DNA of 63,293 nucleotides from positions 1 through 63,293 of the forward strand of contig NZ_LGDW01000325.1 of assembly GCF_001280005.1 (NCBI RefSeq). The letters run 5' to 3'. The translations under genes and the position numbers were made by a program. The notes below the pieces were generated by a model. That model did no database searches, was not told where the DNA came from, and saw only the letters and a list, made by a program, of their open reading frames with translations. The first letter of the stretch is position 1; every line of letters starts with the position of its first letter. Source of the stretch: Streptomyces sp. NRRL WC-3618. GTDB taxonomy: Bacteria > Actinomycetota > Actinomycetes > Streptomycetales > Streptomycetaceae. This document shows, in pieces, positions 12,333 to 21,661 of the stretch.

Positions 12333-13460
12333 GTGCGCCCAGTCACCGCGACGGCCGCTGCCGTCACCGCAGCCCTGGCAGCCGGCGCCGCCAGTGTCGC
12401 CGCCGGCCGTTACGCCAGCGACGCCGCGCTCAAGGCGCCCCCGGGCAGGCCCCTGCCCACCGAACCCCGGCTCACCGTGCACGCCACCGCCGCCGGCCGG
12501 GTCGCCCTCACCCGCACCCTGGCCTCCCAGCGCCCCGGCGTCTACGGCCTCGCGGGCGACGGCATCCACGCGGTCGTCGGTCCCGTCCTGGGCCACGCCA
12601 CCCACTCCGCCGACACCGTCGTACGCCGCCTCGAACGGGTCGCCCACGGCACGCTGGAACCCCGCGACAAGGTCTGGCTCACCCCGAACGTGCACAGCGG
12701 CGACCCCGGCACCGCTCTCGGACTCGAACACCTCGACATCGAGATCCCCGGCGAACTCGGCGCCCTGCCCGCGTGGTTCGTGCCCGGCGCCCGCAGCACC
12801 TGGGTGATCACCGTGCACGGCCTCGGTGCCACCCGCGAGCACCCCCTGAACGTCCTGCCGTTCCTGCACCGCCAGCAGTTCCCGGTCCTCGACCTCGCCT
12901 ACCGGGGCGACCCCGGCGCCCCCCGGCCCCAGGACGGCCTGGGCCACCTCGGCGAGACCGAGTGGCGCGACCTCGACGCGGCGATCCGCTACGCCCTGCG
13001 CCAGGGCGCCGAGCACGTCGTCCTGTACGGCTGGTCCACCGGCGCCACCATGGCCCTGCGGGCCGCCGCCCGCTCCGCGCTGCGCGAGCGGGTCTCCGGG
13101 CTGGTCCTGGACTCGCCGGTGCTCGACTGGCAGACCACCCTGCGCGCCCTCGCCACGGCCCGCCGCACCCCGGGCGCGCTGCTGCCGCTGGCGGTACGCG
13201 CCGCCCAGGGCCGCGCCGGGCTGCACGGCGGCACCGCTCAGGAGGCCGCCGACCCCGCCCGGCTCACCGTCCCGGCTCTGATCTTCCACGGCCCCGCCGA
13301 CACGATCGCCCCATGGACCCCCTCGCGTCGCCTCGCGGCCCGCCGCCCCGACCTGATCACCCTGCACCAGGTCCCGGACGCCCCGCACGGCGCGATGTGG
13401 AACGCGGACCCTTCGGCGTACGAGGAAACCCTGCGGCGCTTCCTGACCCCGCTCATGTAG
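12333..13460 (+). CDS. Alpha/beta hydrolase with N-terminal membrane segment
   Basis: A 375-residue alpha/beta-hydrolase. Residues 5-27 (TATAAAVTAALAAGAASVAA) are hydrophobic and look like an uncleaved anchor or signal. The hydrolase core has VHGLGATREH (oxyanion region), the nucleophile elbow GWSTGA with Ser235, an acid in GPADTIAPW and the catalytic His in DAPHGAMW near the C-terminus. The GTG start at 12333 has an AAGGAG ribosome binding site 8 nt upstream. Substrate is unknown; lipase, esterase or peptidase activity is equally possible. It probably forms a transcription unit with the aldolase upstream, but no functional link is obvious. Confidence 0.85.
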   Translation: MRPVTATAAAVTAALAAGAASVAAGRYASDAALKAPPGRPLPTEPRLTVHATAAGRVALTRTLASQRPGVYGLAGDGIHAVVGPVLGHATHSADTVVRRLERVAHGTLEPRDKVWLTPNVHSGDPGTALGLEHLDIEIPGELGALPAWFVPGARSTWVITVHGLGATREHPLNVLPFLHRQQFPVLDLAYRGDPGAPRPQDGLGHLGETEWRDLDAAIRYALRQGAEHVVLYGWSTGATMALRAAARSALRERVSGLVLDSPVLDWQTTLRALATARRTPGALLPLAVRAAQGRAGLHGGTAQEAADPARLTVPALIFHGPADTIAPWTPSRRLAARRPDLITLHQVPDAPHGAMWNADPSAYEETLRRFLTPLM

Positions 13461-13688
13461 GCGGCCCACCGGTTGTGGCGACCCGCCGACTGTCCGTCCG
13501 GCGAAACGCCAGGTCCGCACCCCATATCCCATGCGTCGCCCCTTGACGAACCTCGTTCCGTTTAAGGCTGGACCACTGGCTTGAACACCCCCCTGGGCCC
13601 CCGCCTGACACCCCTCCCTTGGCCAGCCCTGTGGCCCGCCGTGACATTCCGTTTGGGTTTTCGGACCGTCAACCGGAAGACTGCACCC

Positions 13689-15101
13689 GTGACGTCCCGT
13701 ATCCCGCGCGACTCCAGGCTTCGACTCGTCCGCCCGCGACCCCTGGCCGCCGCCCCACGAGCGATGAACCAGCGGCGCTCGCGCCGCCCCGCCCCCCGTC
13801 CGCCCGAGGGCACACCCGCCCCGGCGGAACTGGCCAGAATGGCCCGCTCCGGTCTGGCCGGCGCGGCCCGTGTCGCCCGCTGGGCAGACCCCTCACTCAG
13901 GCCCGGCCATGACGGCGGGTCCTCCGACGGCAGGGGCGCCCTGTCCGACGCCACCGCCGAACGCGCGGCCGCCGAACTGGGGCTGACCCCGGATCAGGTC
14001 CGCCACGACTGGGACACCGCCCGGCTCGCCGGCCTGGTCGAGGTGCACGGCGACATCGCGCGCCCCGGCTGGCGCCTGCGCGCCTGGAACCGCGACGACA
14101 GCGCCGTACTTCGCGGCTGGGTCGCCCTCTTCGACGCCTGGTCCATCGCCCACCCCGAGGCCGCGGACCACGAGCCCGCCGCCGTCGCGGAAGTCGTCTC
14201 CGCGATGCCCCAGGTGCTCTCCTTCCTCCAGCTGTCCGCGGGGCCCGTCCCCATGGAGCAGCTCCTGGACCTGCTGGAACAGCGGGTCACGGAACTGCGC
14301 ACCGAACGCTGCGAGATCCCCTACGGCCCCCAGCCCGAGCCGCTGCCGCAGCAGCCGGAGGCCACCGCCGTCGCCGACACCCCGCTCGCCCCCCTCCTCG
14401 ACTGGGCCCTGCACGCCCTGGCCTCCGTCGGCGCCCTCACCTACGGCGACGGCCACGCCACGCTCACCCCGCTCGGCAGCTGGGCGGTGTGGGTCAAGCT
14501 GGAGCAGATCTGCGTCGCCGCGCAGAGCCCGGCCGGCAACATCGAGCAGAACGCCGAGGACATGCTGCGCGGCTGCTCCCAGCTGCGTCCCAACGCGGCC
14601 CGCGCCGAGTACCGGGCCTGGCTCGCCGCCCGCCCCGTCGGCAGCGCCGTCGCCGAACTCCTCGACGCCGCCCGGGGCGAGGACGCCCTGCTGCGGGGGC
14701 TCGCCTTCGAGGCGCTCCGCGTGGTCGGCGGCCCCGCCGAGCCCGATGTGCGCGCCGTGGTGGAGAAGACCCCGCTGCGCCCCTACGCCCTGCTGTGGCT
14801 GGCCGAGCACGACGGGATCGACCCGGAGGACGCCCACGAGGTGCTCACCCGCGAGGAGGCCACCTGGATGTGGGTGGACACCGCCGCGGCCGTCGCCGAC
14901 CACGGCGAGGCGCCGCTGCTCGTGCGCCATCTGGAGTCCGCGGTGCAGCCCACCATCCCCGCGCTCCTCGACGAGGTGCGCGCGGTCGGTCACCCCCGCA
15001 CCGTCCAGGTCCTGGTCGCCCTCGCCGCCGCCCACCCCGACCCGGCCCTGGCCAAGGCCGTACGCCGGGCCGCCTTCCAGGTCCACACCGGAGGCAACTA
15101 G
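13689..15101 (+). CDS. Conserved protein of unknown function with helical repeats
   Basis: A 470-residue cytoplasmic protein (from the GTG at 13689) that I do not recognise as a named family. The N-terminus is basic and Pro-rich. From about residue 45 it becomes an Ala/Leu-rich helical protein, with short helix pairs in the C-terminal half (for example LRGLAFEALRVVGG and TIPALLDEVRAVGHPRTVQV) resembling HEAT-like repeats, and a winged-helix-like segment near LGLTPDQVRHDWDTARLAG. The GTG has GGAAG nine nt upstream. A TTG at 13581 and an ATG at 13764 are alternatives, the ATG giving 445 residues. It stands alone in a monocistronic context and ends in a strong hairpin. Such proteins are widespread in Streptomyces as I remember them. 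Confidence 0.7.
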   Translation: MTSRIPRDSRLRLVRPRPLAAAPRAMNQRRSRRPAPRPPEGTPAPAELARMARSGLAGAARVARWADPSLRPGHDGGSSDGRGALSDATAERAAAELGLTPDQVRHDWDTARLAGLVEVHGDIARPGWRLRAWNRDDSAVLRGWVALFDAWSIAHPEAADHEPAAVAEVVSAMPQVLSFLQLSAGPVPMEQLLDLLEQRVTELRTERCEIPYGPQPEPLPQQPEATAVADTPLAPLLDWALHALASVGALTYGDGHATLTPLGSWAVWVKLEQICVAAQSPAGNIEQNAEDMLRGCSQLRPNAARAEYRAWLAARPVGSAVAELLDAARGEDALLRGLAFEALRVVGGPAEPDVRAVVEKTPLRPYALLWLAEHDGIDPEDAHEVLTREEATWMWVDTAAAVADHGEAPLLVRHLESAVQPTIPALLDEVRAVGHPRTVQVLVALAAAHPDPALAKAVRRAAFQVHTGGN

Positions 15102-15122
15102 GCCCGGCCGGACTGGCCGGGC
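15102..15122. terminator. Bidirectional terminator hairpin
   Basis: Stem GCCCGGCC at 15102-15109 pairs with GGCCGGGC at 15115-15122 across a 5-nt loop. It begins one base after a stop codon and lies between two convergent genes, so it can serve both strands. Confidence 0.6.
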
Positions 15123-15151
15123 GGCCGGAGAAGGCCAGGTCAGCCGGGGGG

Positions 15152-15565
15152 TCAGACCTGTATCTCGGGCGAGTATGTGCCGAAGCTCCAGATGTTGCCC
15201 TCGGCGTCGCGTGCCATGTAGTCGCGCGAACCGTAGTCCTGGTCCGTCGGGGGCATCAGGATGTCCGCGCCGTGCTCCAGCGCCTGCTGGTGGTGTGCGT
15301 CGACGTCGTCCACGACGACGTACACCCCGCACGGGCCCGCGTCCTTCATCGCCGTGTCGAAGACGCCGCCCCGGCCTTTCGAGCCGAGCATCACCGCGCC
15401 GTTGCCCTGCACCAGCTCGGCGTGCAGCACCAGGCCGTCCTCCCCCTCGTACACCGACACCTCGGTGAAGCCGAACGCCTCCGTGAGCTGCCGGATCGCC
15501 GCTTTCGCGTCCGCGTACAGCAGCGTCGGACAGATGCTGGGACGCCCGCCGCCGGTGCCTGCCAT
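15152..15565 (-). CDS. VOC-superfamily (glyoxalase/bleomycin-resistance-like) protein
   Basis: A 137-residue vicinal-oxygen-chelate protein with one beta-alpha-beta-beta-beta duplication: SICPTLLYADAKAAIRQL and FGFTEVSVYEGEDGLVLHAEL form the first half, and GVYVVVDDVDAHHQQALEHG with DAEGNIWSFGTYSP the second. The second half keeps the glyoxalase-type end motif, but metal ligands are incomplete, so enzymatic activity is uncertain. Start at 15565 gives MAGTGGGRPSI with GGGAG eight nt upstream; the ATG two codons earlier sits too close to that ribosome binding site. It resembles the group of PhnB-like or bleomycin-resistance-like proteins with many paralogues in streptomycetes. It converges on the helical-repeat protein. 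Confidence 0.8.
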   Translation of the reverse strand: MAGTGGGRPSICPTLLYADAKAAIRQLTEAFGFTEVSVYEGEDGLVLHAELVQGNGAVMLGSKGRGGVFDTAMKDAGPCGVYVVVDDVDAHHQQALEHGADILMPPTDQDYGSRDYMARDAEGNIWSFGTYSPEIQV

Positions 15566-15748
15566 ACCCATCACTCCCTCGGGGCCCGCTGCCGGGAGAC
15601 CGGCAGACCGCAAAAAGAAATGGCCTGCGCCCAGTCTGGCACCGACCACTGACAAAGCCCCCTCTGAGCTGCGGCGCCGGAGGACGGTCCGACCGGGGAG
15701 CCCTCTCTCGAACACCTGCACGCAGGAAAAGTGCTTGCACGACCCCGT

Positions 15749-15784
15749 TAGACTTGGCCCATGGCCATTCTCCTCGCGCATTAG
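15749..15784 (+). promoter_or_regulatory. Promoter -10 and leaderless seven-codon uORF ahead of the ABC-F gene
   Basis: A -10-like TAGACT lies at 15749-15754. Seven bases later the ATG of a tiny ORF (15761-15784) encodes MAILLAH and ends in TAG. With a transcription start close to base 15761 this ORF would be leaderless, a start type that is common in actinomycetes. It ends 59 nt before the GTG of the ABC-F gene. Short leaderless uORFs ahead of ABC-F genes can act as ribosome-sensing attenuators, so an antibiotic-responsive switch is plausible but unproven here. Confidence 0.5.
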
Positions 15785-15843
15785 ACGGCGGGAACGTCCT
15801 CAGCCGCCCACCCCGCCAACCTCCCCGCCCTGGAGTCTTGTCC

Positions 15844-17442
<1,599 letters not shown>

Positions 17443-17481
17443 CGGTCGCGGTCACGTGATCGAATCGCTGATCCACTCGCT

Positions 17482-17510
17482 ATGGATCATTCGGCCGATC
17501 CGTGATCCAT
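17482..17510. repeat. Inverted repeat ATGGATCA/TGATCCAT
   Basis: Perfect 8-bp arms at 17482-17489 and 17503-17510 around a 13-nt spacer, 40 bases after the ABC-F stop codon. It may be a secondary hairpin before the main terminator or an operator-like palindrome; nothing else in 17443-17558 stands out. Confidence 0.4.
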
Positions 17511-17558
17511 CATCTGTGTGAGATCTCCTCATACCGAGGTGTGTCCTACATCCATTTC

Positions 17559-17593
17559 ACGGCCGGGCCCTTCATCGATCAGGGCCCGGCCGT
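17559..17593 (+). terminator. Terminator of the ABC-F gene
   Basis: Perfect 12-bp stem (17559-17570 with 17582-17593) and an 11-nt loop. The remainder of the gap up to the HTH gene (17594-17794) is AT-richer than its surroundings, as expected for a promoter region, but no certain promoter hexamers were seen. Confidence 0.65.
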
Positions 17594-17794
17594 CGCGCGT
17601 TCCTGACCAGGCATTTCGCAGAACAACTCGTTCGGCCGTACGGACAGCCGACTACGGAGTTACACATTCCGCTTGTGGGGATGAGCTCCTGTCGTCAAAA
17701 CCTTGTCTTACGGACCTTGCCGAATGGGTGGCCATGAGGCGCTTGAGGGGTGATCATGAGAGGACCAGAGCGCACTTCCCACGAGGAGGCACGG

Positions 17795-18016
17795 GTGGCC
17801 GAGACTCTGAAGAAGGGCAGCCGGGTAACCGGCGCCGCGCGCGACAAGCTCGCGGCAGACCTGAAGAAGAAGTACGACTCCGGTGCGAGCATTCGAGCGC
17901 TGGCCGAAGAAACCGGTCGCTCGTATGGCTTCGTACACCGGATGCTCAGCGAGTCGGGCGTCACGCTCCGTGGACGGGGCGGGGCGACCAGGGGCAAGAA
18001 GGCCGCTTCGGCCTGA
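17795..18016 (+). CDS. Small helix-turn-helix protein
   Basis: A 73-residue basic protein dominated by one helix-turn-helix: DKLAADLKKKYDSGASIRAL then AEETGRSYGFVHRMLSESG, the recognition-helix-like second part. A basic tail RGRGGATRGKKAASA follows. The fold resembles resolvase or transposase N-terminal HTH and sigma-region-4-like domains and occurs as a stand-alone protein conserved in streptomycetes. The GTG at 17795 follows a near-perfect GAGGAGG ribosome binding site by six bases; the frame extends to 17750 but without better signals. It is monocistronic, flanked by hairpins on both sides. The target DNA is unknown. Confidence 0.8.
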   Translation: MAETLKKGSRVTGAARDKLAADLKKKYDSGASIRALAEETGRSYGFVHRMLSESGVTLRGRGGATRGKKAASA

Positions 18017-18043
18017 CTCCCGGCGACTCGTCGGCTTCGATGG

Positions 18044-18081
18044 TGACCACCCGGTCGGTCAACTGACCGGCTGGGTGGTTA
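18044..18081 (+). terminator. Long imperfect hairpin after the HTH gene
   Basis: Two 18-nt arms (18044-18061 and 18064-18081) with three mismatches and a 2-nt loop, 27 bases after the stop codon. It probably terminates the HTH transcript. Confidence 0.6.
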
Positions 18082-18095
18082 CTGTGCAGTCACTT

Positions 18096-18123
18096 AGGTG
18101 CGTCCCGCATGGGGCACGCACCT
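18096..18123 (+). promoter_or_regulatory. Palindrome in the leader/promoter of the crotonase-fold gene
   Basis: AGGTGCGT at 18096-18103 is mirrored by ACGCACCT at 18116-18123, with CCC and GGG inside extending the pairing. It lies 29 bases ahead of the next gene's ATG. It could be an operator for a dimeric regulator or a 5' hairpin; sequence alone does not separate these. Confidence 0.35.
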
Positions 18124-18152
18124 GATCCGACCGCACTCATCGGAGGCGCCCC

Positions 18153-18974
18153 ATGGCTTCGCTCGACCATGACGTTGTTGGCCAAGGTCCCGAAGTTTCC
18201 GTACTCGACAAGGACGGCGTACGGCTCACCGTCGACGACGCGGTCGCCACGGTGACGCTGACCAACCCGGCCAAGCGCAACGCGCAGAGCCCCGCTCTGT
18301 GGCGGGCGCTGGCCGAGGCGGGCCGGCTGCTGCCGGGCACCGTGCGTGTCGTCGTGCTGCGCGCCGAGGGCCAGTCGTTCTCGGCCGGGCTCGACCGGCA
18401 GGCGTTCACGCCCGAGGGGTTCGACGGCGAGCCGTCGTTCATCGAGCTCGCGCGCAGTGACGACGCCACGCTGGACGCGACCATCGCCGCGTACCAGGAG
18501 GGCTTCACCTGGTGGCGGCGCAGCGATGTCGTGTCCATCGCCGCCGTCCAGGGGCATGCCGTCGGCGCGGGCTTCCAGCTCGCCCTGGCCTGTGACCTCC
18601 GCGTCGTCGCCGACGACGTGCAGTTCGCCATGCGCGAGACCAGCCTGGGCCTCGTCCCCGACCTGACGGGCACCCATCCGCTCGTCGGGCTGGTCGGCTA
18701 CGCCCGCGCGCTGGAGATCTGCGCCACCGGCCGCTTCGTCCAGGCCGAGGAGGCCGTGAACACGGGTCTCGCCAACATCGCCGTACCGGCCGAGCGACTC
18801 GACGACGCCGTACGCGAACTGTCGGCCGCGCTGCTCGCGGCGCCCCGTGACGCCCTCGTCGAGACGAAGGCGCTGCTGCGCGGCGTCCAGGGCCGGACGT
18901 ACGACGAACAGCGCACCGCCGAGCGCGCGGCCCAGGCCCGCCGACTGCGCGATCTGGCGGGCATCGGCGACTGA
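18153..18974 (+). CDS. Enoyl-CoA hydratase/isomerase-like (crotonase-fold) protein
   Basis: A 273-residue crotonase-superfamily protein. The fold signatures are LTVDDAVATVTLTNPAKRNA near residue 25, the first oxyanion-hole segment LRAEGQSFSAGLDRQAF, and the second IAAVQGHAVGAGFQLALACD followed by RVVADDVQFAMRETSLGLVP. The Glu-rich catalytic positions are only partly conserved (MRETSLGL where hydratases often have a PExxLG pattern), so it may be an isomerase or another crotonase-type enzyme. Start ATG 18153 has GGAGG nine nt upstream. Likely role: acyl-CoA metabolism in the cytoplasm; specific substrate unknown. It stands alone between the HTH gene and the Asp23 operon. Confidence 0.88.
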   Translation: MASLDHDVVGQGPEVSVLDKDGVRLTVDDAVATVTLTNPAKRNAQSPALWRALAEAGRLLPGTVRVVVLRAEGQSFSAGLDRQAFTPEGFDGEPSFIELARSDDATLDATIAAYQEGFTWWRRSDVVSIAAVQGHAVGAGFQLALACDLRVVADDVQFAMRETSLGLVPDLTGTHPLVGLVGYARALEICATGRFVQAEEAVNTGLANIAVPAERLDDAVRELSAALLAAPRDALVETKALLRGVQGRTYDEQRTAERAAQARRLRDLAGIGD

Positions 18975-19166
18975 CCGGCTCCCTCCTCACCTGTGCGGGG
19001 CCGTTGCCCACCGGCAGCGGCCTCGCACACGTGTCCGCGTGGCCGGGAGCGCACCTCCGACGAGTGGCGCGGCCGGCGCGTCGCCTGCCTGCCACTTCCC
19101 CGGCGCGCGTCCGGCCGACCCCGCCTACTGTGGGTCGTGGGGGACGACCGGAAGGGATGTGCGGCG

Positions 19167-19667
19167 ATGAGCGACATGACCCGGCAGAGCCAGCCGGTGC
19201 AGCCCGGGAGCGAGGGCGAGGACCCGCGGTCCACCCAGCTCCGTAAGCCGAACGTCACCAGGCGCGGCGGCGGTGACCCGGCCGACCGGGGGCGCACCAC
19301 GATCGCGGACGGAGTCGTCGAGAAGATCGCCGGGCTCGCCGCCCGTGACGTCCTCGGCGTGCACACCATGGGCAGCGGTTTCTCGCGGACCTTCGGCGCG
19401 GTCCGCGACCGGGTGCCCGGCGGCGCCTCGAAATCCGCCACCCGTGGGGTGAAGGCCGAGGTCGGTGAGGTGCAGACGGCCCTCGACCTGGAGATCGTCA
19501 TCGAGTACGGCGTCTCGATCGGCGAGGTCGCCCGCGCCGTCCGCGAGAACGTCGTCGCGGCCGTGGAACGCATGACCGGCCTGGAGGTCGTCGAGGTCAA
19601 CATCGCGGTGACGGACGTCAAGCTGCCCGACGAAGAGGAAGAGGAACCCGAGCCCCGCCTGCAATAG
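19167..19667 (+). CDS. Asp23/Gls24 family envelope stress response protein
   Basis: A 166-residue Asp23/Gls24-family protein, a cytoplasmic protein that associates with the membrane and is linked to cell-envelope stress. The N-terminal 40 residues are polar and variable. The domain begins with RGRTTIADGVVEKIAGLAARDVLGVHTM, continues through VKAEVGEVQTALDLEIVIEYGVSI, and ends at VERMTGLEVVEVNIAVTDVKL. An acidic tail DEEEEEPEPRLQ follows. It is the first gene of a five-gene operon that includes a second Asp23 protein and an AmaP-like anchor, matching the staphylococcal Asp23-AmaP arrangement in principle. Start ATG 19167 follows GAAGGGA at a somewhat long distance. Confidence 0.9.
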   Translation: MSDMTRQSQPVQPGSEGEDPRSTQLRKPNVTRRGGGDPADRGRTTIADGVVEKIAGLAARDVLGVHTMGSGFSRTFGAVRDRVPGGASKSATRGVKAEVGEVQTALDLEIVIEYGVSIGEVARAVRENVVAAVERMTGLEVVEVNIAVTDVKLPDEEEEEPEPRLQ

Positions 19668-19709
19668 GAGATACGGGGTATCGGCAAGGTACCGGGAAGG
19701 CAGGGCAGC

Positions 19710-19895
19710 ATGAGCATCGCCGTCATCGGCATGATCGCCGGAATGGCGCTGGGATTCGCCGGGTACTTCGGTGGCTTCGGTGCGTTTCTACTGGTGGCCG
19801 CCCTGGGCGCCCTCGGCTTCGTGATCGGCCGGTTCCTGGAGGGCGACCTGGATCCGGGCGACTTCTTCCGCACCCGCGACAACCGACGGCGGTGA
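19710..19895 (+). CDS. Small membrane protein of the Asp23 operon (DUF2273-like)
   Basis: A 61-residue protein that is mostly one long or two short membrane helices: IAVIGMIAGMALGFAGYFGG and AFLLVAALGALGFVIGRFLE, ending in a charged tail DPGDFFRTRDNRRR. Gly-rich small membrane proteins between Asp23 and AmaP genes are a recurring feature of such operons (DUF2273 family). The ATG has GGGAAGG upstream. The next gene starts 7 nt after its stop, so translation is closely linked. It is likely part of the membrane tether for Asp23 proteins, inferred from context. Confidence 0.8.
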   Translation: MSIAVIGMIAGMALGFAGYFGGFGAFLLVAALGALGFVIGRFLEGDLDPGDFFRTRDNRRR

Positions 19896-19901
19896 CGTCC
19901 C

Positions 19902-20315
19902 GTGACCGAGGAGCAGCCCGGTGAGGGGCCGCCGGAGCAGATCCGTACGCCTGGCAGGGCCACGACGACCGTGCCGCCGGGTGAACGCGGCGCCACCCGG
20001 ATCGCCGACCGGGTCCTCGTGAAGATCGCCTCCCAGGCGGCCCGCGAGGCGCTGGCCGAACTGCCCCCGGACGCGGTACCGCCACACGCCACGGTCGTCG
20101 TCCACCACGATCGGGCCCGCGTCCGCGTGAGCCTCGAACTCCCGTACCCGTCCGATATCGGGGGCCAGTGCGCGACGGTGCGTCATCGGGTCGCTTCGCG
20201 GGTACACGCCCTGGCGGGAATGGACGTGCCGGAGGTCGCCGTCGAGATCGAGCGGCTGCACCTGGCACCGCCGCACGGTGCGGCACCAGGCAAGGCACAG
20301 GGGAGGACGCGATGA
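19902..20315 (+). CDS. Second Asp23/Gls24-like protein
   Basis: A 137-residue diverged Asp23/Gls24-family member. ATRIADRVLVKIASQAAREAL aligns with the start of the Asp23 domain of the first gene, then VVVHHDRARVRVSLELPYPSD and VHALAGMDVPEVAVEIERL follow the same beta-beta-alpha-beta plan. The acidic tail of its paralogue is absent. GTG start at 19902 lies 6 nt after the preceding stop; the stop overlaps the next ATG in ATGA. Two different Asp23 copies in one operon suggest a heteromeric assembly, but this is inference. Confidence 0.82.
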   Translation: MTEEQPGEGPPEQIRTPGRATTTVPPGERGATRIADRVLVKIASQAAREALAELPPDAVPPHATVVVHHDRARVRVSLELPYPSDIGGQCATVRHRVASRVHALAGMDVPEVAVEIERLHLAPPHGAAPGKAQGRTR

Positions 20316-21022
20316 GCGAGCCCCAGGGCTCAGAGGGCTCGGACGGGTACGAGAACACCCGGCGGCTGCCCGTACTGGAGAAACCGGACTACGCCACGGC
20401 CGACACCACCACCGGAGCGGGGCAGTCCTCGTCCACCGCCGCCTACGACGCCCTGCCCACCCTCAGTGACGGGCAGGAGAAGAACGGCCGCTTCTGGTCG
20501 GCGCGCCGGGTCCCCGCGGGCCTCCTCGCGCTGATGCTGCTTGTCGTCGCGGGCGCCTTCCTCTACGACATCACCGCGGTACGAGCCCACCGCGAGGCCA
20601 TGAACTGGCGGAAATCGCTGGCCCGGCAACTGGCGGAGCGTCCCCTCGACGACACCTGGGTCCTGGTCGGCGCCGGCGTCACCGTGGCCCTCGGCGCCTG
20701 GCTGCTTGTCCTCGCCGTGACGCCCGGTCTGCGCGGGGTCCTGCCGATGCGGCGCCCCCACACCGACGTCCGGCCGGGCCTGCACCGGGCCGCCGCCGCG
20801 ATGGTGCTGCGCGACTGGGCCGTCGAGGTGTCCGGCGTCCAGTCGGTCCGGGTCCGCATGACCCGCGGCAGGGCTGACGTTCGCGCCGTCTCCCACTTCC
20901 GCGAACTCGACGACGTACGGGCAGACCTGGACGATGTGCTCGCCGGCGCGATCAGGAGCCTCGGGCTGTCCAGGCCGCCCGCCCTGTCGGTGCGTGTCGT
21001 CCGGCCCGGCCGGAAGGGGTGA
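20312..21022 (+). CDS. DUF6286-type membrane protein of the Asp23 operon
   Basis: A 236-residue protein with a polar 65-residue cytoplasmic N-terminus and two membrane helices: VPAGLLALMLLVVAGAFLYD (about residues 68-87) and WVLVGAGVTVALGAWLLVLA (about 115-134). A cytoplasmic C-terminal domain contains RVRMTRGRADVRAVSHFREL and LSVRVVRPGRKG. This C-terminal domain resembles the Asp23/AmaP-type beta-alpha module and matches what I remember as DUF6286. It overlaps the preceding gene by 4 nt and ends 6 nt before the AmaP-like gene, so it is firmly in the operon. Role presumably in anchoring or organising the Asp23 proteins. Confidence 0.8.
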   Translation: MSEPQGSEGSDGYENTRRLPVLEKPDYATADTTTGAGQSSSTAAYDALPTLSDGQEKNGRFWSARRVPAGLLALMLLVVAGAFLYDITAVRAHREAMNWRKSLARQLAERPLDDTWVLVGAGVTVALGAWLLVLAVTPGLRGVLPMRRPHTDVRPGLHRAAAAMVLRDWAVEVSGVQSVRVRMTRGRADVRAVSHFRELDDVRADLDDVLAGAIRSLGLSRPPALSVRVVRPGRKG

Positions 21023-21028
21023 GGACGG

Positions 21029-21607
21029 ATGCAGCGCATCGTCAACCGCGTACTGCTCGGTCTCATCGGCCTGGCCCTGATCGTCGTCGGCGGCTCGGTA
21101 CTGGCCGTGGGCCTCGGTGGCCGATGGCCGACGTGGTGGATCCACGACGACCGCCACGACGTACTGCTGAGCGACGCCGAACGCACCCACTACCGGGACG
21201 CCGGCTGGTGGTGGCCGACCGTCCTCGCGGTCCTGGCCGCCCTGGTCCTGCTGTCCCTGTGGTGGCTGGCCGCGGTACTCCGCCGACGCCGCCTCACCGA
21301 GGTCCTGGTCGACACGGGCGACGGCGAGGGAGCCCTGCTGCGCGGCCGGGCCATGGAGAACGCCGTCGCGGGAGAGGCGGCCCGTCTGGAGGGCGTGGAA
21401 CGAGCCCACGTGACACTGACGGGCCGCCGCACGTCCCCGGAGGCCCGAGTCCAACTCCTCCTCCAGCCCCACGCGGCCCCGGAGGAAGCGGTACGCCGCC
21501 TGACGGCGGAGGCGTTGACGAACGCCCGCGACTCGGCAGGCCTCAAGTCCCTCCCGGCAGAGGTGGATCTGAGGGCGGTCAAGCACAGCGCGGAAAGGGT
21601 CAACTAG
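21029..21607 (+). CDS. amaP: Alkaline shock response membrane anchor protein AmaP-like
   Basis: A 192-residue membrane anchor. Two N-terminal helices, VLLGLIGLALIVVGGSVLAV (about residues 8-27) and WWPTVLAVLAALVLLSLWWL (about 61-80), are separated by an extracytoplasmic loop containing WWIHDDRHDVLLSDAERTHY. The cytoplasmic C-terminal domain (LTEVLVDTGDGEGALLRGRA onward) is AmaP-like and contains an Asp23-like alpha/beta pattern. In Staphylococcus AmaP tethers Asp23 to the membrane; here it is the last gene of the operon. A hairpin follows 6 nt after the stop codon. Topology and context are convincing, sequence identity to characterised AmaP is probably low. Confidence 0.82.
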   Translation: MQRIVNRVLLGLIGLALIVVGGSVLAVGLGGRWPTWWIHDDRHDVLLSDAERTHYRDAGWWWPTVLAVLAALVLLSLWWLAAVLRRRRLTEVLVDTGDGEGALLRGRAMENAVAGEAARLEGVERAHVTLTGRRTSPEARVQLLLQPHAAPEEAVRRLTAEALTNARDSAGLKSLPAEVDLRAVKHSAERVN

Positions 21608-21613
21608 CAATCA

Positions 21614-21636
21614 GGGGGCCAGGTCAACAAGCCCCC
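21614..21636. terminator. Terminator between the Asp23 operon and the convergent SDR gene
   Basis: GGGGGC at 21614-21619 pairs with GCCCCC at 21631-21636 over an 11-nt loop, placed between two convergent stops. Confidence 0.5.
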
Positions 21637-21661
21637 ACGGACCCGCAGTCAAAAACGCTGC

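Noticed and set aside
11889..13532. 547-codon frame opposite the aldolase and hydrolase genes
   Set aside because: Gly/Ala/Arg-rich antisense product without motifs; both plus-strand genes have catalytic signatures.
15735..15754. TTGCAC/TAGACT as a paired -35/-10
   Set aside because: Only 8 nt separate them, far below the 16-18 needed, so TTGCAC cannot be the -35 of that -10.
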